From assembly GCA_937871585.1 (NCBI GenBank), contig CALMPJ010000102.1, positions 1-64,000 on the forward strand: a stretch of DNA of 64,000 bases. Direction: 5' to 3'. Both the position numbers and the translations under genes were made by a program. Source of the stretch: an uncultured Acidobacteriota bacterium (GTDB lineage Bacteria > Acidobacteriota > Blastocatellia > Pyrinomonadales > Pyrinomonadaceae). Numbering within the stretch: position 1 is the stretch's first letter; the number at the start of each line of letters is the position of its first letter. The notes beneath the pieces were generated by a model that made no database searches, had not been told where the DNA came from, and saw nothing but the letters and a program-made list of their open reading frames with translations. Shown here in pieces: positions 10,135 to 18,389 of this stretch.

Positions 10135-12111
10135 ATGTCGGACAAAACCCTCGACAGTGTATTCGGGCCTAATGGTTTGCTCGCGAAATTCCACGATTCG
10201 TACGAACTTCGCGGCGGCCAGCAGCTTATGGCAGACGCTGTCGCAAATGCTCTGACAAAGAAACGCCACCTGATCGTCGAAGCAGGAACCGGTACAGGAA
10301 AGACGCTTGCGTATCTTATTCCGGCGGTCGCGGCGGCGTTAGACAAGAAAATGAAGGTCGTGATCTCGACCGGAACTAAGAATCTGCAAGAGCAACTGAT
10401 GGACAAAGATGTTCCGTTTTTACAGAACGTCCTTCCGACCAAATTCACGGCTGCCTATATGAAAGGCCGCTCGAACTATGCGTGTTTGTACCGTATTGCA
10501 AAGTCGGATCATCAGCCAATACTCGATGGAATTTCAGACATCGATCATTTCAAAGATGTTCGCGAATGGATTCGCTCTACGGAGACCGGCGATCGAGCGG
10601 AACTCGCGCACCTGCCCGAAGATCTAGCGTTTTGGGGACGGATAAATGCAAAGAGCGAGACATGCATCGGCCAAAAATGCCCTGATTTCGAGCCGTGTTT
10701 TATCACGAAAATGCGGGCGAGGGCTGAAAATGCTGACATTATTATTGTCAATCACCATCTGTTTTTCGCTGATCTGAACGTTCGTGGTAACAATTTTGGA
10801 AAGGTGCTGCCGGATTACGGTGCCGTCATTTTTGACGAAGCTCACCTGATCGAAGACATCGCCGCCGACTACTTCGGCTTTCAAGTCTCGAGTTATCAGA
10901 TCGAAGAACTCGTTCGCGATGCTGACAAGCTGCCGATCACCGACGCAGTCGCAACTAGTGAGATCACAAGAATTTCGGCTCGAATCATCGCGTTCGCCGA
11001 ACAATTTTGGTCGCGATTCAAACAAACACGCGGCGGCGACGGACGCTTTCCACTTGAGCCTGAGGAGTTCGCCGTCAAACAAACGAGCGGCGAAACGGCA
11101 TTGACGTCACTTGGCGAAGCGGAAGATGTATTGAAGGAAGCGTTAAAATCGCTCGATTCGCAGATCGATAAATTCTCGGAAAAGATTCCTGAAGCTGAGA
11201 GTTTGGTGCGGCGAATTCGACAAGTTCGATTCGACCTCGATTTTATCGTCGGTCAGCCCGACCGCAATTTTGTTTATTGGGTCGAACGTCGCGGTCGCGG
11301 CATTTATTTGCAGGCGTCGCCGGTCGATGTTTCGACGCTGCTACACGAAAAACTGTTCGATAGGGTCGATTCGTGTATTTTGACGTCGGCGACACTGTCG
11401 GCGAATGGCAGCTTTAGTTTTGTTCGAGACAGACTTGGCCTGCCGAAAGTAAAGACAGAAACGCTCACGGCTCCGTCAACTTTTAACTACGAATCGCAGG
11501 CGATCACTTATCTTCCAAAGCAGATGCCTGATCCGCGTTCGCCCGAGTTTTCGCAAGCTGCGGCGGCTGAGATCGTCAAGATATTGCAAGTAACACGTGG
11601 CCACGCTTTCGTTCTATGTACAAGCAATGCCTCGATGCGGGCGTTGTACGATCACGTCTCGACACGCATCGGCTATCCGTGTTTGCTTCAAGGAACGATG
11701 TCGAAGAGCGGCTTACTCGATCAGTTTCGAACGACGCCGAACGCGGTTCTATTCGCAACGCAAAGCTTCTGGCAAGGTGTCGATGTTCGCGGCGAACAGC
11801 TATCATGCGTGATCATCGACAAGCTGCCGTTCGCCGTCCCAACCGACCCGCTCGTCGCTGCTCGTTCAAAACATATCGAAGACAATGGCGGCCGAGCATT
11901 CTCGGAATACAGCATTCCGCAGGCGATCATTTCGCTGAAACAAGGTGTCGGCCGCCTCATTCGTAGTGCTACGGATCGAGGTGTTATCGCCATCTTAGAC
12001 CCAAGATTACGCACGAAACCGTACGGCCGTGACTTTCTGCAAAGTTTGCCAAGGATGCGAATTACGAGCGAACTTTCGGATGTAAGTGCTATTCTTGAAA
12101 CTATGATCTGA
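10135..12111 (+). CDS. dinG: DinG/Rad3-family (XPD-like) ATP-dependent DNA helicase with Fe-S cluster
   Basis: 658 residues, a superfamily 2 helicase predicted to unwind DNA 5'-3' during repair or R-loop removal. Walker A is GTGTGKT at 51-57 after EA; the DEAH box is VIFDEAHLIED with D234 and H237. Four cysteines lie between them at 117, 177, 182 and 188 (NYACL, TCIGQKC, EPC), matching the 4Fe-4S domain of XPD/DinG proteins. C-terminal helicase motifs are visible (FWQGVDVRG, QGVGRLIRS). It is transcribed away from the M36 gene and is the first of four closely spaced genes. There is no clear ribosome binding site before the ATG at 10135. YoaA-type helicases share this layout, so the symbol is less certain than the family. 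Confidence 0.9.
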   Translation: MSDKTLDSVFGPNGLLAKFHDSYELRGGQQLMADAVANALTKKRHLIVEAGTGTGKTLAYLIPAVAAALDKKMKVVISTGTKNLQEQLMDKDVPFLQNVLPTKFTAAYMKGRSNYACLYRIAKSDHQPILDGISDIDHFKDVREWIRSTETGDRAELAHLPEDLAFWGRINAKSETCIGQKCPDFEPCFITKMRARAENADIIIVNHHLFFADLNVRGNNFGKVLPDYGAVIFDEAHLIEDIAADYFGFQVSSYQIEELVRDADKLPITDAVATSEITRISARIIAFAEQFWSRFKQTRGGDGRFPLEPEEFAVKQTSGETALTSLGEAEDVLKEALKSLDSQIDKFSEKIPEAESLVRRIRQVRFDLDFIVGQPDRNFVYWVERRGRGIYLQASPVDVSTLLHEKLFDRVDSCILTSATLSANGSFSFVRDRLGLPKVKTETLTAPSTFNYESQAITYLPKQMPDPRSPEFSQAAAAEIVKILQVTRGHAFVLCTSNASMRALYDHVSTRIGYPCLLQGTMSKSGLLDQFRTTPNAVLFATQSFWQGVDVRGEQLSCVIIDKLPFAVPTDPLVAARSKHIEDNGGRAFSEYSIPQAIISLKQGVGRLIRSATDRGVIAILDPRLRTKPYGRDFLQSLPRMRITSELSDVSAILETMI

Positions 12112-12127
12112 CGAAGGAGGAGTTTGT

Positions 12128-12475
12128 ATGCGAGCTTTTATACTGGCGCTTTTATTTTTCGGATTCATGCTGGTCGTTTCAACGAGCAATGCGGCGGCAC
12201 AGCAACTGGATAGACCGTTCAAGATTCTTTATAAGCCGAAGGCTAGTCTGAGCGGCGACTGCGGTCGAAGCGGCAACGGAACGGTTGAACTGAGTGTTAC
12301 GTTCGACAAGAGCGCAAAGGTAACAAACGTTGAGGAACTTGAACTTTCGGAATGTCTCGCCTTTAACCGTAACGCGATCAAAGCGGCCAAAGGCATCAAG
12401 TTTCAGACGGAGATAAAAAACGGCGAAGCCATTACCGTCATAAGACGGATCGTATACAAATACAATATTTTCTAG
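12128..12475 (+). CDS. Small exported protein with TonB C-terminal-like domain
   Basis: 115 residues. A signal peptide (MRAFILALLFFGFMLVVSTS to AAAQ) is followed by about 90 residues resembling the TonB C-terminal domain: GNGTVELSVTFDKSAKVTNV, CLAFNRNAIKAAKGIKF, NGEAITVIRRIVYKYN. Full TonB proteins have a membrane anchor and a Pro-rich spacer, which are absent, so it probably stays periplasmic as a soluble TonB-C-like protein. GAAGGAGGA at 12112-12120 is a strong ribosome binding site. It begins 16 bases after the helicase stop, 1 base before queD and about 400 bases before a TonB-dependent receptor, so a role with that receptor is possible but unproven. Confidence 0.8.
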   Translation: MRAFILALLFFGFMLVVSTSNAAAQQLDRPFKILYKPKASLSGDCGRSGNGTVELSVTFDKSAKVTNVEELELSECLAFNRNAIKAAKGIKFQTEIKNGEAITVIRRIVYKYNIF

Positions 12476-12476
12476 T

Positions 12477-12857
12477 ATGCCGGGATTCTTTGAAGTAATG
12501 ATCGAACGCAATTTCTCTAGTGCTCACCAACTGCGTGGCTACAAGGGAAAGTGTGAGAATCTTCATGGCCATAATTATAAGATCGAGATCTTTGCAAAGG
12601 GCGAAGAGCTGAACAACATCGGTCTACTCATCGATTTTGGCGATCTTAAAACAGCGGCCGACGAGATCGTAAAATATCTCGATCATAGGAACCTCAACGA
12701 ATTGCCGCCGTTTGATGAGGAACTTAATCCTTCGGCAGAGAACTTGGCGAGATATTTTCTCGAGTTTCTAAACACGCGAATTTCCGACGATCGCGTAAGT
12801 GTGTATAAAGTAAGGTGTTACGAAACTCCGACGAGCGTTGCAACGTATCAGATCTGA
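12477..12857 (+). CDS. queD: 6-carboxy-5,6,7,8-tetrahydropterin synthase (QueD/PTPS family)
   Basis: 126 residues, the normal length for QueD. It should convert 7,8-dihydroneopterin triphosphate to 6-carboxytetrahydropterin in the cytoplasm, an early step of queuosine and 7-deazapurine synthesis. Visible signatures: FSSAHQL with zinc ligand H17, catalytic C26 in KCENLHGHNY with zinc ligands H30 and H32, LDHRNLN, and the C-terminal CYETPTSVATY with the substrate-binding Glu. The start lies 1 base after the preceding stop, so it is probably translated by coupling. No queC, queE or queF lies nearby; the next gene is a TonB-dependent receptor. Confidence 0.93.
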   Translation: MPGFFEVMIERNFSSAHQLRGYKGKCENLHGHNYKIEIFAKGEELNNIGLLIDFGDLKTAADEIVKYLDHRNLNELPPFDEELNPSAENLARYFLEFLNTRISDDRVSVYKVRCYETPTSVATYQI

Positions 12858-12869
12858 AGTAAAAAACAC

Positions 12870-15602
12870 ATGAGAACCATAACTAATTTATTCGCTGCGA
12901 TCTTAGTGCTGGCATTTGGGGCGTTGGCCCAAATCCACGGGCAAAACATTTCCGGCACGGTTACAGACCAAAACGGCGATGCTGTGACCGGGGCGGTAGT
13001 CACGCTGCGGCGTTCGACCTCGGGTTCCGGGGTCGTCACTTCAACCGACGGCTCCGGCGCCTATGCCTTCAACGGTGTTGCAAACGGCGAACATGTGCTT
13101 CGTGTTCGGGCAAACGGCTTTGCACCGGCAGAACAAACGATCCAAGTTGGTTCGGGTTCGGGCAAAGTCGATGTGAAGCTGGATATCGGCGAGAGCAAAT
13201 TCACGGTTTCCGCTGAGATCGGACAATCCGAAGAGACCAAGAATGTCCCGCAAGCGGTCAGCTATGTTTCTAGAGATTCGATCCTCCAGCGATCAGTATC
13301 TGTTCTTGCACAAGCTGGTCAAGAAGAAGCCGGTCTCAACGTTCAGAAAACTAGTCCAACGTTAGGTGCGATCGTTGTACGAGGAATGACTGGCAAGAAT
13401 GTTGTCAATTTTGTTGACGGCGTTCGATTCACTCATAGCGGTCAACGTGGCGGCATAAACACATTTTTCAATTTGAATGATCCCAGCGTTTTCGATGCGA
13501 TCGAGGTGCTTCGTGGTCCAAATGGTGCTCAATACGGGTCCGATTCACTTGCTGGCACCGTCAATATGATCAGCCGCTCTGCAGTTTTTGGTTCAACCAG
13601 GCCTGAGTTTCATGGCGAGATCACGCCGACTTTTTATTCTGCAAGTAAGATGTTCGGCAGTTCGGCATTGTTCAGCTACGGAACGAACAAACTCGGGGGT
13701 TACGTCGATCTTAATGGCCGACGAATTGGGAATTTGCGAACCGCGAACGGTTACGATTCGCACTCTTCCGTTCTTAGATTCCTCGGCTTGCCGTCGACGG
13801 TGCTTTACGACGTGAATCCCGAGACCGGCTTCAAACAATATGGCGGAGCCGCTCGGCTCAACTACTCGCCGCGTAGCGACCAGCACCTAATCGTGTTCTA
13901 TCAGCGTGGGCAGCAAGACGACGGAAAACGATTTGATCAACTGGTTGGCGGTGACGGTAATTTGATCGCCGATCTTCGAAACCTAATGCTTGATTTCGGT
14001 TACGTCCGATACGTTAAGCAGAATCTTGGATTTTTTGATAGCGGTTCATTCACTGCGTCGTATAACAGCCAACGCGAAGAACGTGTCAATCAAGGCGGGC
14101 AAGGAAATCCTGTCGGCGATATAACGCATCAGTACGAACGCACTTCGACTTGGGGCGGCAGCTTTTTTCTAGACAAGCAGCTTGGTCGCGATCACACGTT
14201 TTTGGTTGGTGGCGACGTTTACGCCGAGAAGATCAACTCGCCTGCATACACTGTCAATGGAGCGACGTTCGCCGTTTCGTTATCGCGTCCGCGTGTGCCG
14301 GACAACGCAACGTTCAATTCGGGCGGCGTTTATGTTCAGCATCAATGGAATGCGATCCGCAACAGGCTGCGAATTACGGGAGCTTTGCGTTACAGCGGTA
14401 TGTCCTACAACACTCGTAGATCGGATGCTCCGATCGTAGGCGGCAGATCGCTTTGGGGCGATGATAAGCTTTCTACGGCAGATTTTTCCGGCAGGATCGG
14501 TGCGGTAATTCGAGCAACCGATCAACTGCGATTCGCATTCAACTTTGCTCGCGGGTTTCGATATCCGAGTATGACCGATCTTGGTACGCTCGGATTGACA
14601 GGCGACGGTTACGAGATCGACCACATAACAGCTTCGAATTTCGGAGCCACGATCGGGACGACGGCGAGTGCCCAAGCGGTTTCGACAGGTCTTCCGATTG
14701 GTAAGCAGGAATCAGAATACAGTAACAACTTTGACGCGAGCGTGCGCTATGAGAGCAAGCGTGTCGATGTCGAATTTACAGCGTTTCGTCTGGATATCGT
14801 AAATTCTATAGTCAAACAAGCCGCAATATTTCCAACAAATGTTGTTGGCCAGACCATCGGGGATCAGGTCGTTACGAGCCAGTCTGCTAATGGCACGGCT
14901 TTCGTCGCCGCATCGACAGTACCGATCCTTGCACGTGTAAATTACAGTGATGCGCGAACTTACGGCGTTGAGGCGGAAACCGAGGTTAGGCTGACCGACC
15001 GTTTGATGTTCAAGGCGAATTACACCTACATTCGTGCCGAAGACAAGGCGAATGGTCTACCGCCGAACATTGAGGGCGGCACGCCGCCGCCAACCGGTTT
15101 TCTAAGCCTGCGTTACAATTGGTCGCGTTTCTGGATCGAAGGCTATGGAACTATCGCGGCGAAACAAGATCGACTGTCGTCACTAGACTTGAGTGACCGA
15201 CGCACCGGTGCGGCACGCACTCGTGCACAGATCCAAAACTTTTTCCGACGCGGTGCCTGTGTTCGCGGACTAACAACTCCCGGAACAACCGGCGTATGCG
15301 GTTCGGCAGGCGGCACGCTGATCTCGACCGGAGAGACACTGGCTCAGGTCCAGAATCGCCTGCTGCCGATCGGTTCGACGATAAATGGTGTGCTGGTTGT
15401 AAACGATAACACCGCCGTGCCGCTTTATACGTCGTTGCCGTCGTATGGTCTGGCGAATATTCGCGGCGGATTTACGATCAATGAAAATGCGAAGGTGTTT
15501 ATGGCATTCGAGAACATTTTCGACCAACAGCATCGAAATCCAAGTTGGGGAATTGACGGTGCGGGCCGAAGCTTCACTGCTCAGTTGAGATTGAAGTTCT
15601 AG
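12870..15602 (+). CDS. TonB-dependent outer-membrane receptor (haem/haemoglobin-receptor-like)
   Basis: 910 residues. Signal peptide (MRTITNLFAAILVLAFGALA), N-terminal carboxypeptidase-regulatory-like domain (ISGTVTDQNGDAVTGAVVTL, about 27-110), plug domain (VRGMTGKNVVNFVDGVRF, IEVLRGPNGAQYGSDSLAGT) and a 22-strand-type barrel ending in the terminal aromatic LRLKF. The plug resembles the haemoglobin/transferrin receptor family, but a haem-binding FRAP/NPNL signature is not evident, so the ligand is unsure. It begins 12 bases after queD and has a weak ribosome binding site. A strong terminator follows, making it the last gene of the dinG-TonB-like-queD run. Confidence 0.9.
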   Translation: MRTITNLFAAILVLAFGALAQIHGQNISGTVTDQNGDAVTGAVVTLRRSTSGSGVVTSTDGSGAYAFNGVANGEHVLRVRANGFAPAEQTIQVGSGSGKVDVKLDIGESKFTVSAEIGQSEETKNVPQAVSYVSRDSILQRSVSVLAQAGQEEAGLNVQKTSPTLGAIVVRGMTGKNVVNFVDGVRFTHSGQRGGINTFFNLNDPSVFDAIEVLRGPNGAQYGSDSLAGTVNMISRSAVFGSTRPEFHGEITPTFYSASKMFGSSALFSYGTNKLGGYVDLNGRRIGNLRTANGYDSHSSVLRFLGLPSTVLYDVNPETGFKQYGGAARLNYSPRSDQHLIVFYQRGQQDDGKRFDQLVGGDGNLIADLRNLMLDFGYVRYVKQNLGFFDSGSFTASYNSQREERVNQGGQGNPVGDITHQYERTSTWGGSFFLDKQLGRDHTFLVGGDVYAEKINSPAYTVNGATFAVSLSRPRVPDNATFNSGGVYVQHQWNAIRNRLRITGALRYSGMSYNTRRSDAPIVGGRSLWGDDKLSTADFSGRIGAVIRATDQLRFAFNFARGFRYPSMTDLGTLGLTGDGYEIDHITASNFGATIGTTASAQAVSTGLPIGKQESEYSNNFDASVRYESKRVDVEFTAFRLDIVNSIVKQAAIFPTNVVGQTIGDQVVTSQSANGTAFVAASTVPILARVNYSDARTYGVEAETEVRLTDRLMFKANYTYIRAEDKANGLPPNIEGGTPPPTGFLSLRYNWSRFWIEGYGTIAAKQDRLSSLDLSDRRTGAARTRAQIQNFFRRGACVRGLTTPGTTGVCGSAGGTLISTGETLAQVQNRLLPIGSTINGVLVVNDNTAVPLYTSLPSYGLANIRGGFTINENAKVFMAFENIFDQQHRNPSWGIDGAGRSFTAQLRLKF

Positions 15603-15624
15603 GGCCTAAACAGCGATAAAGCAG

Positions 15625-15659
15625 AAAAGGGAAAGAGCATTTACACTCTTTCCCTTTTT
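15625..15659. terminator. Rho-independent terminator after the receptor gene
   Basis: A 13-bp perfect stem (aaaagggaaagag at 15625-15637 with ctctttccctttt at 15646-15658) has an 8-base loop and A/T runs on both sides. It separates the plus-strand receptor from the minus-strand tRNA and could serve both directions. Confidence 0.85.
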
Positions 15660-15667
15660 CACTTTTA

Positions 15668-15744
<77 letters not shown>

Positions 15745-15780
15745 ATAAGGCAAACTAAGAGTGTAGGTGAGCAGCAAGGC

Positions 15781-16512
15781 TTAGTCAACCGAAACTTGCT
15801 CTTCTGTAGTAACCTCTTCATTCTTGCGTTCTCGACGTGCCTTGATGTATTCAAATATGATCGGTAAGATCGACAAGAAAACGATGATGATCACGACTTT
15901 GTCGATGTGATCCTCAAGCAGGAAGCCTTCGACGCCAAACACGCTCCGGACGAATTGTTCGACAAGGCCGCCAAGAAAGTACCCGGCGAACAGCATACTC
16001 GTGACCCAAGCGAATCCGCCAACAATGTTGTAGATCGCAAATTGTCGATACGACATATCCGCGGCACCGGCGACGATCGGAGCAAAGGTGCGAACGATCG
16101 GTACAAAGCGAGCAAGAATAATTGTTTTGCCGCCGTGCTTTTCGTAGAATTCGTGAGCCTTTCTGAGATGCTTCGGATTGAAGAATCGTGATTTTGGTCT
16201 GCTAAAAACCGCCGGACCGACCTTTCGGCCTGAATAGTAGCCGACGGCGTCGCCTATAACTGCCGCTACGAACAACAACAACCACATCAACCAAACATTC
16301 AGCTTTCCTGCGGCCGCGAATAGCCCGCAGACGACCAACAATGAATCGCCCGGAAGAAAGAAGCCGATCGCGAGGCCGGTTTCGGCAAAGACGATAAAGA
16401 ACAACCCAGCGTAAACCCAAGGGCCGAGAAGGTTCAGCATCGAATCGATCAGAACCTTTGGATTGAGAATGTTGTCCTTAATAAAGTAAAGAAAATCTAC
16501 GATCGCTTCCAT
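15781..16512 (-). CDS. DedA-family (VTT domain) inner-membrane protein
   Basis: 243 residues, a polytopic membrane protein. The DedA/VTT domain carries the conserved segments FAETGLAIGFFLPGDSLL, GDAVGYYSGRKVG and ARFVPIVRTFAPIVAGA. DedA proteins act in lipid-carrier flipping and membrane homeostasis; which lipid this one handles cannot be read from the sequence. The C-terminal tail is highly charged (KARRERKNEEV). It starts 3 bases after pcm ends, so surE-pcm-dedA is probably one transcript. Confidence 0.92.
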   Translation of the reverse strand: MEAIVDFLYFIKDNILNPKVLIDSMLNLLGPWVYAGLFFIVFAETGLAIGFFLPGDSLLVVCGLFAAAGKLNVWLMWLLLFVAAVIGDAVGYYSGRKVGPAVFSRPKSRFFNPKHLRKAHEFYEKHGGKTIILARFVPIVRTFAPIVAGAADMSYRQFAIYNIVGGFAWVTSMLFAGYFLGGLVEQFVRSVFGVEGFLLEDHIDKVVIIIVFLSILPIIFEYIKARRERKNEEVTTEEQVSVD

Positions 16513-16515
16513 ACG

Positions 16516-17190
16516 TTATTTCCAACCATGTTCGCCTATCAGCGGCACAAATGCGCACGGGCCGCAATTTGTTTGTGTATAGCCGTCAGGAGTTCGCGTT
16601 ACGAGTATTAGGTCTTGCGAATTCATAGCACCTCCGACGGGAACAACGAGTTTTCCGCCAACTCTTAACTGCGAAACCAGCGGCATCGGTATCGACGGGC
16701 CGCTGGCAGCGACGAGTATCGCGTCAAACGGTGCTCGATCAGCCCAGCCTTGCGTGCCGTCTCCGGCCTTGATCGTGACGTTCTGAAAGCCCATCGCCAC
16801 AAGCCTTGATTCGGCCTCTGCCGCAAGGTTCGGTAGCCGTTCGATCGAATAAACTCGATTCGCAAGACTCGAAAGGATCGCGGTCTGATAGCCTGTTCCG
16901 GCACCAATTTCGAGAACCTTTTCGTCGCCTTTCAGCTCAAGCAACTCCGTCATTCGAGCGACAATATACGGCTGCGAGATCGTCTGTCCGCCTGCGATCG
17001 GCAGAGCGTTGTCTTGATATGCTTGGGATTCGATCGCCTCGGGTACAAAACGATGACGTGGAAGTCTTGCCATGACTTTTAGCACATGTTCGTCAAGAAT
17101 TCTGTACTTCGAGCGAAGCAGATCAACCATCGCTAAGCGATTGAATTCGTATCGGTCCGTAATGTTGGTCGCAGGTGTTGCCGTACTCAT
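16516..17190 (-). CDS. pcm: Protein-L-isoaspartate O-methyltransferase
   Basis: 224 residues. It uses S-adenosylmethionine to methylate L-isoaspartyl residues of damaged proteins and starts their repair. Visible signatures: the N-terminal helix with VMARLPRHRFVPE, GGQTISQPYIVARMTELL, the SAM motif EIGAGTGYQTAIL, and VAASGPSIPMPLVSQL. The length is that of bacterial Pcm. It lies 3 bases after surE; the surE-pcm pairing is conserved in many Gram-negative bacteria, and both are linked to stress survival. Confidence 0.95.
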   Translation of the reverse strand: MSTATPATNITDRYEFNRLAMVDLLRSKYRILDEHVLKVMARLPRHRFVPEAIESQAYQDNALPIAGGQTISQPYIVARMTELLELKGDEKVLEIGAGTGYQTAILSSLANRVYSIERLPNLAAEAESRLVAMGFQNVTIKAGDGTQGWADRAPFDAILVAASGPSIPMPLVSQLRVGGKLVVPVGGAMNSQDLILVTRTPDGYTQTNCGPCAFVPLIGEHGWK

Positions 17191-17193
17191 TCT

Positions 17194-17940
17194 TCAATCA
17201 TTCCAGCCGCTCAAAACTTCGATAGCTTTGTGATTTGTCAGGTCGCTGCGCATTGGGGTGACGGAGACGTAGCCTTCGTCGATGGCTTCGAAATCGGTGC
17301 CGCCTTCGGCACGGAAGCCTTCGCGAACCTCGCCGATCCAGTAGTATAGTTTACCGCGTGGATCGAGGTGTTCGGTGATGATCGGTTTGGCGTCTTTGAA
17401 TCCTTGTCGCGTGATCCGAATGCCTTTGGAAACGCCTTTCGGCACATTTACGTTCAGCAGTGTTCCGTCAGGAATGCCATCTGCGAGAGCTTTTCGTGTT
17501 ACCTCAAATGCGACCTTAGCTGATTCAGTGAAATCGTGTTCGCGCGTCGCAACCAGGCTGAAAGCAAGTCCGGGAACTCCGAGAATCGTTGCTTCTAACG
17601 CCCCTGCAACAGTGCCGGAATATGTCGCGTCGTCGCCGAGATTTGCTCCGTGATTGATGCCGGAGCAGCAAATGTGCGGACGCTCATCGTCGCCGAGGAT
17701 CTGATTTAGTGCGAGCGTTACGCAGTCAGTCGGCGTGCCGTCAACGGTCCAATGGCGTTCGCTGCGTTGGCGTATTCGCAAAGGACGAGCAAGCGTCAGG
17801 CTATGCGAGGCTCCGCTCATTTCGGATTCGGGAGCGACGAGATAGACGTCGCCGATCTCTTTGAGGCTGGCTTCGAGAGCTTTGATCCCGTCGGCGTAGT
17901 AGCCGTCGTCGTTAGTTAGCAGAATTCTTGGTCGTGCCAT
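17194..17940 (-). CDS. surE: 5'/3'-nucleotidase SurE
   Basis: 248 residues. A metal-dependent survival-protein nucleotidase that dephosphorylates nucleoside monophosphates. The N-terminal metal motif is ILLTNDDGYYADGI with D11 and D12. Further signatures are VAPESEMSGASHSLTL, the VDGTPTDCVTLAL segment and SGINHGANLGDDATYSGTVAGALE. The start ATG at 17940 follows an A-rich stretch with GTGAAAAAG repeats and no clear Shine-Dalgarno. First gene of the surE-pcm-dedA run. Confidence 0.95.
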   Translation of the reverse strand: MARPRILLTNDDGYYADGIKALEASLKEIGDVYLVAPESEMSGASHSLTLARPLRIRQRSERHWTVDGTPTDCVTLALNQILGDDERPHICCSGINHGANLGDDATYSGTVAGALEATILGVPGLAFSLVATREHDFTESAKVAFEVTRKALADGIPDGTLLNVNVPKGVSKGIRITRQGFKDAKPIITEHLDPRGKLYYWIGEVREGFRAEGGTDFEAIDEGYVSVTPMRSDLTNHKAIEVLSGWND

Positions 17941-17950
17941 GGCGAAAGTG

Positions 17951-18024
17951 AAAAAGTGAAAAAGCGAAAAGAAAAAAGTGAAAAAGTAATGCGGCCAGAG
18001 GCTCGGATCGCTTTTTCACTTTTT
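17951..18024. repeat. 16-bp perfect inverted repeat between rpsU and surE
   Basis: aaaaagtgaaaaagcg at 17951-17966 is exactly complementary to 18009-18024. Further copies of the gtgaaaaa motif and its complement (cactttt) surround it. Read leftward it could act as a terminator or attenuator after rpsU, but the 42-base loop is long. Confidence 0.6.
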
Positions 18025-18043
18025 AACGTTTTCACTTTTAGCG

Positions 18044-18295
18044 TTAGCGTGCCGCTGGTGCTGACGGTCGCTGTCCAGTTCCAGTCGAACCTGCGTTCAT
18101 CGGACGCTGCTGACGGAAACGACGGCGATTGCGTTTACGCGCGTTTGCCGATTTCAGCTTGGCCTTTTGGCCCGGCGGAATGAAGTGAGAATGCTTCTTG
18201 AGATCCTTGATGATCTCTTCGCTGATAACCTTTCGCTTAAATCGGCGTAGAGCTGATTCGATCGATTCGTTATTGTTAACTGATATAAATGCCAT
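18044..18295 (-). CDS. rpsU: 30S ribosomal protein S21
   Basis: 83 residues from the ATG at 18295. S21 lies near the anti-Shine-Dalgarno region of the 30S subunit and helps initiation. The S21 core is MAFISVNNNESIESALRRFK, then the basic region to about residue 57 (RKRNRRRFRQQ). The C-terminus is extended (PMNAGSTGTGQRPSAPAAR) beyond the usual 60-70 residues. A complete AGGAGGTGA precedes the ATG and decides it over upstream in-frame codons. A sigma-70-like promoter lies at 18348-18376. Confidence 0.93.
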   Translation of the reverse strand: MAFISVNNNESIESALRRFKRKVISEEIIKDLKKHSHFIPPGQKAKLKSANARKRNRRRFRQQRPMNAGSTGTGQRPSAPAAR

Positions 18296-18347
18296 TTGTT
18301 TTCTCACCTCCTTTCGGCGGAAATATTGCCCGCAAAGGCAAACAGCA

Positions 18348-18376
18348 ATTACATCGCAATTATCAACAAAAATCAA
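18348..18376 (-). promoter_or_regulatory. Predicted sigma-70 promoter for rpsU
   Basis: On the minus strand, TTGATT (18376-18371) and TGTAAT (18353-18348) are 17 bases apart, about 50-55 bases before the rpsU start codon. The match is 4/6 and 5/6 to consensus. Predicted by eye. Confidence 0.5.
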
Positions 18377-18389
18377 GCCTTGAATAGCG

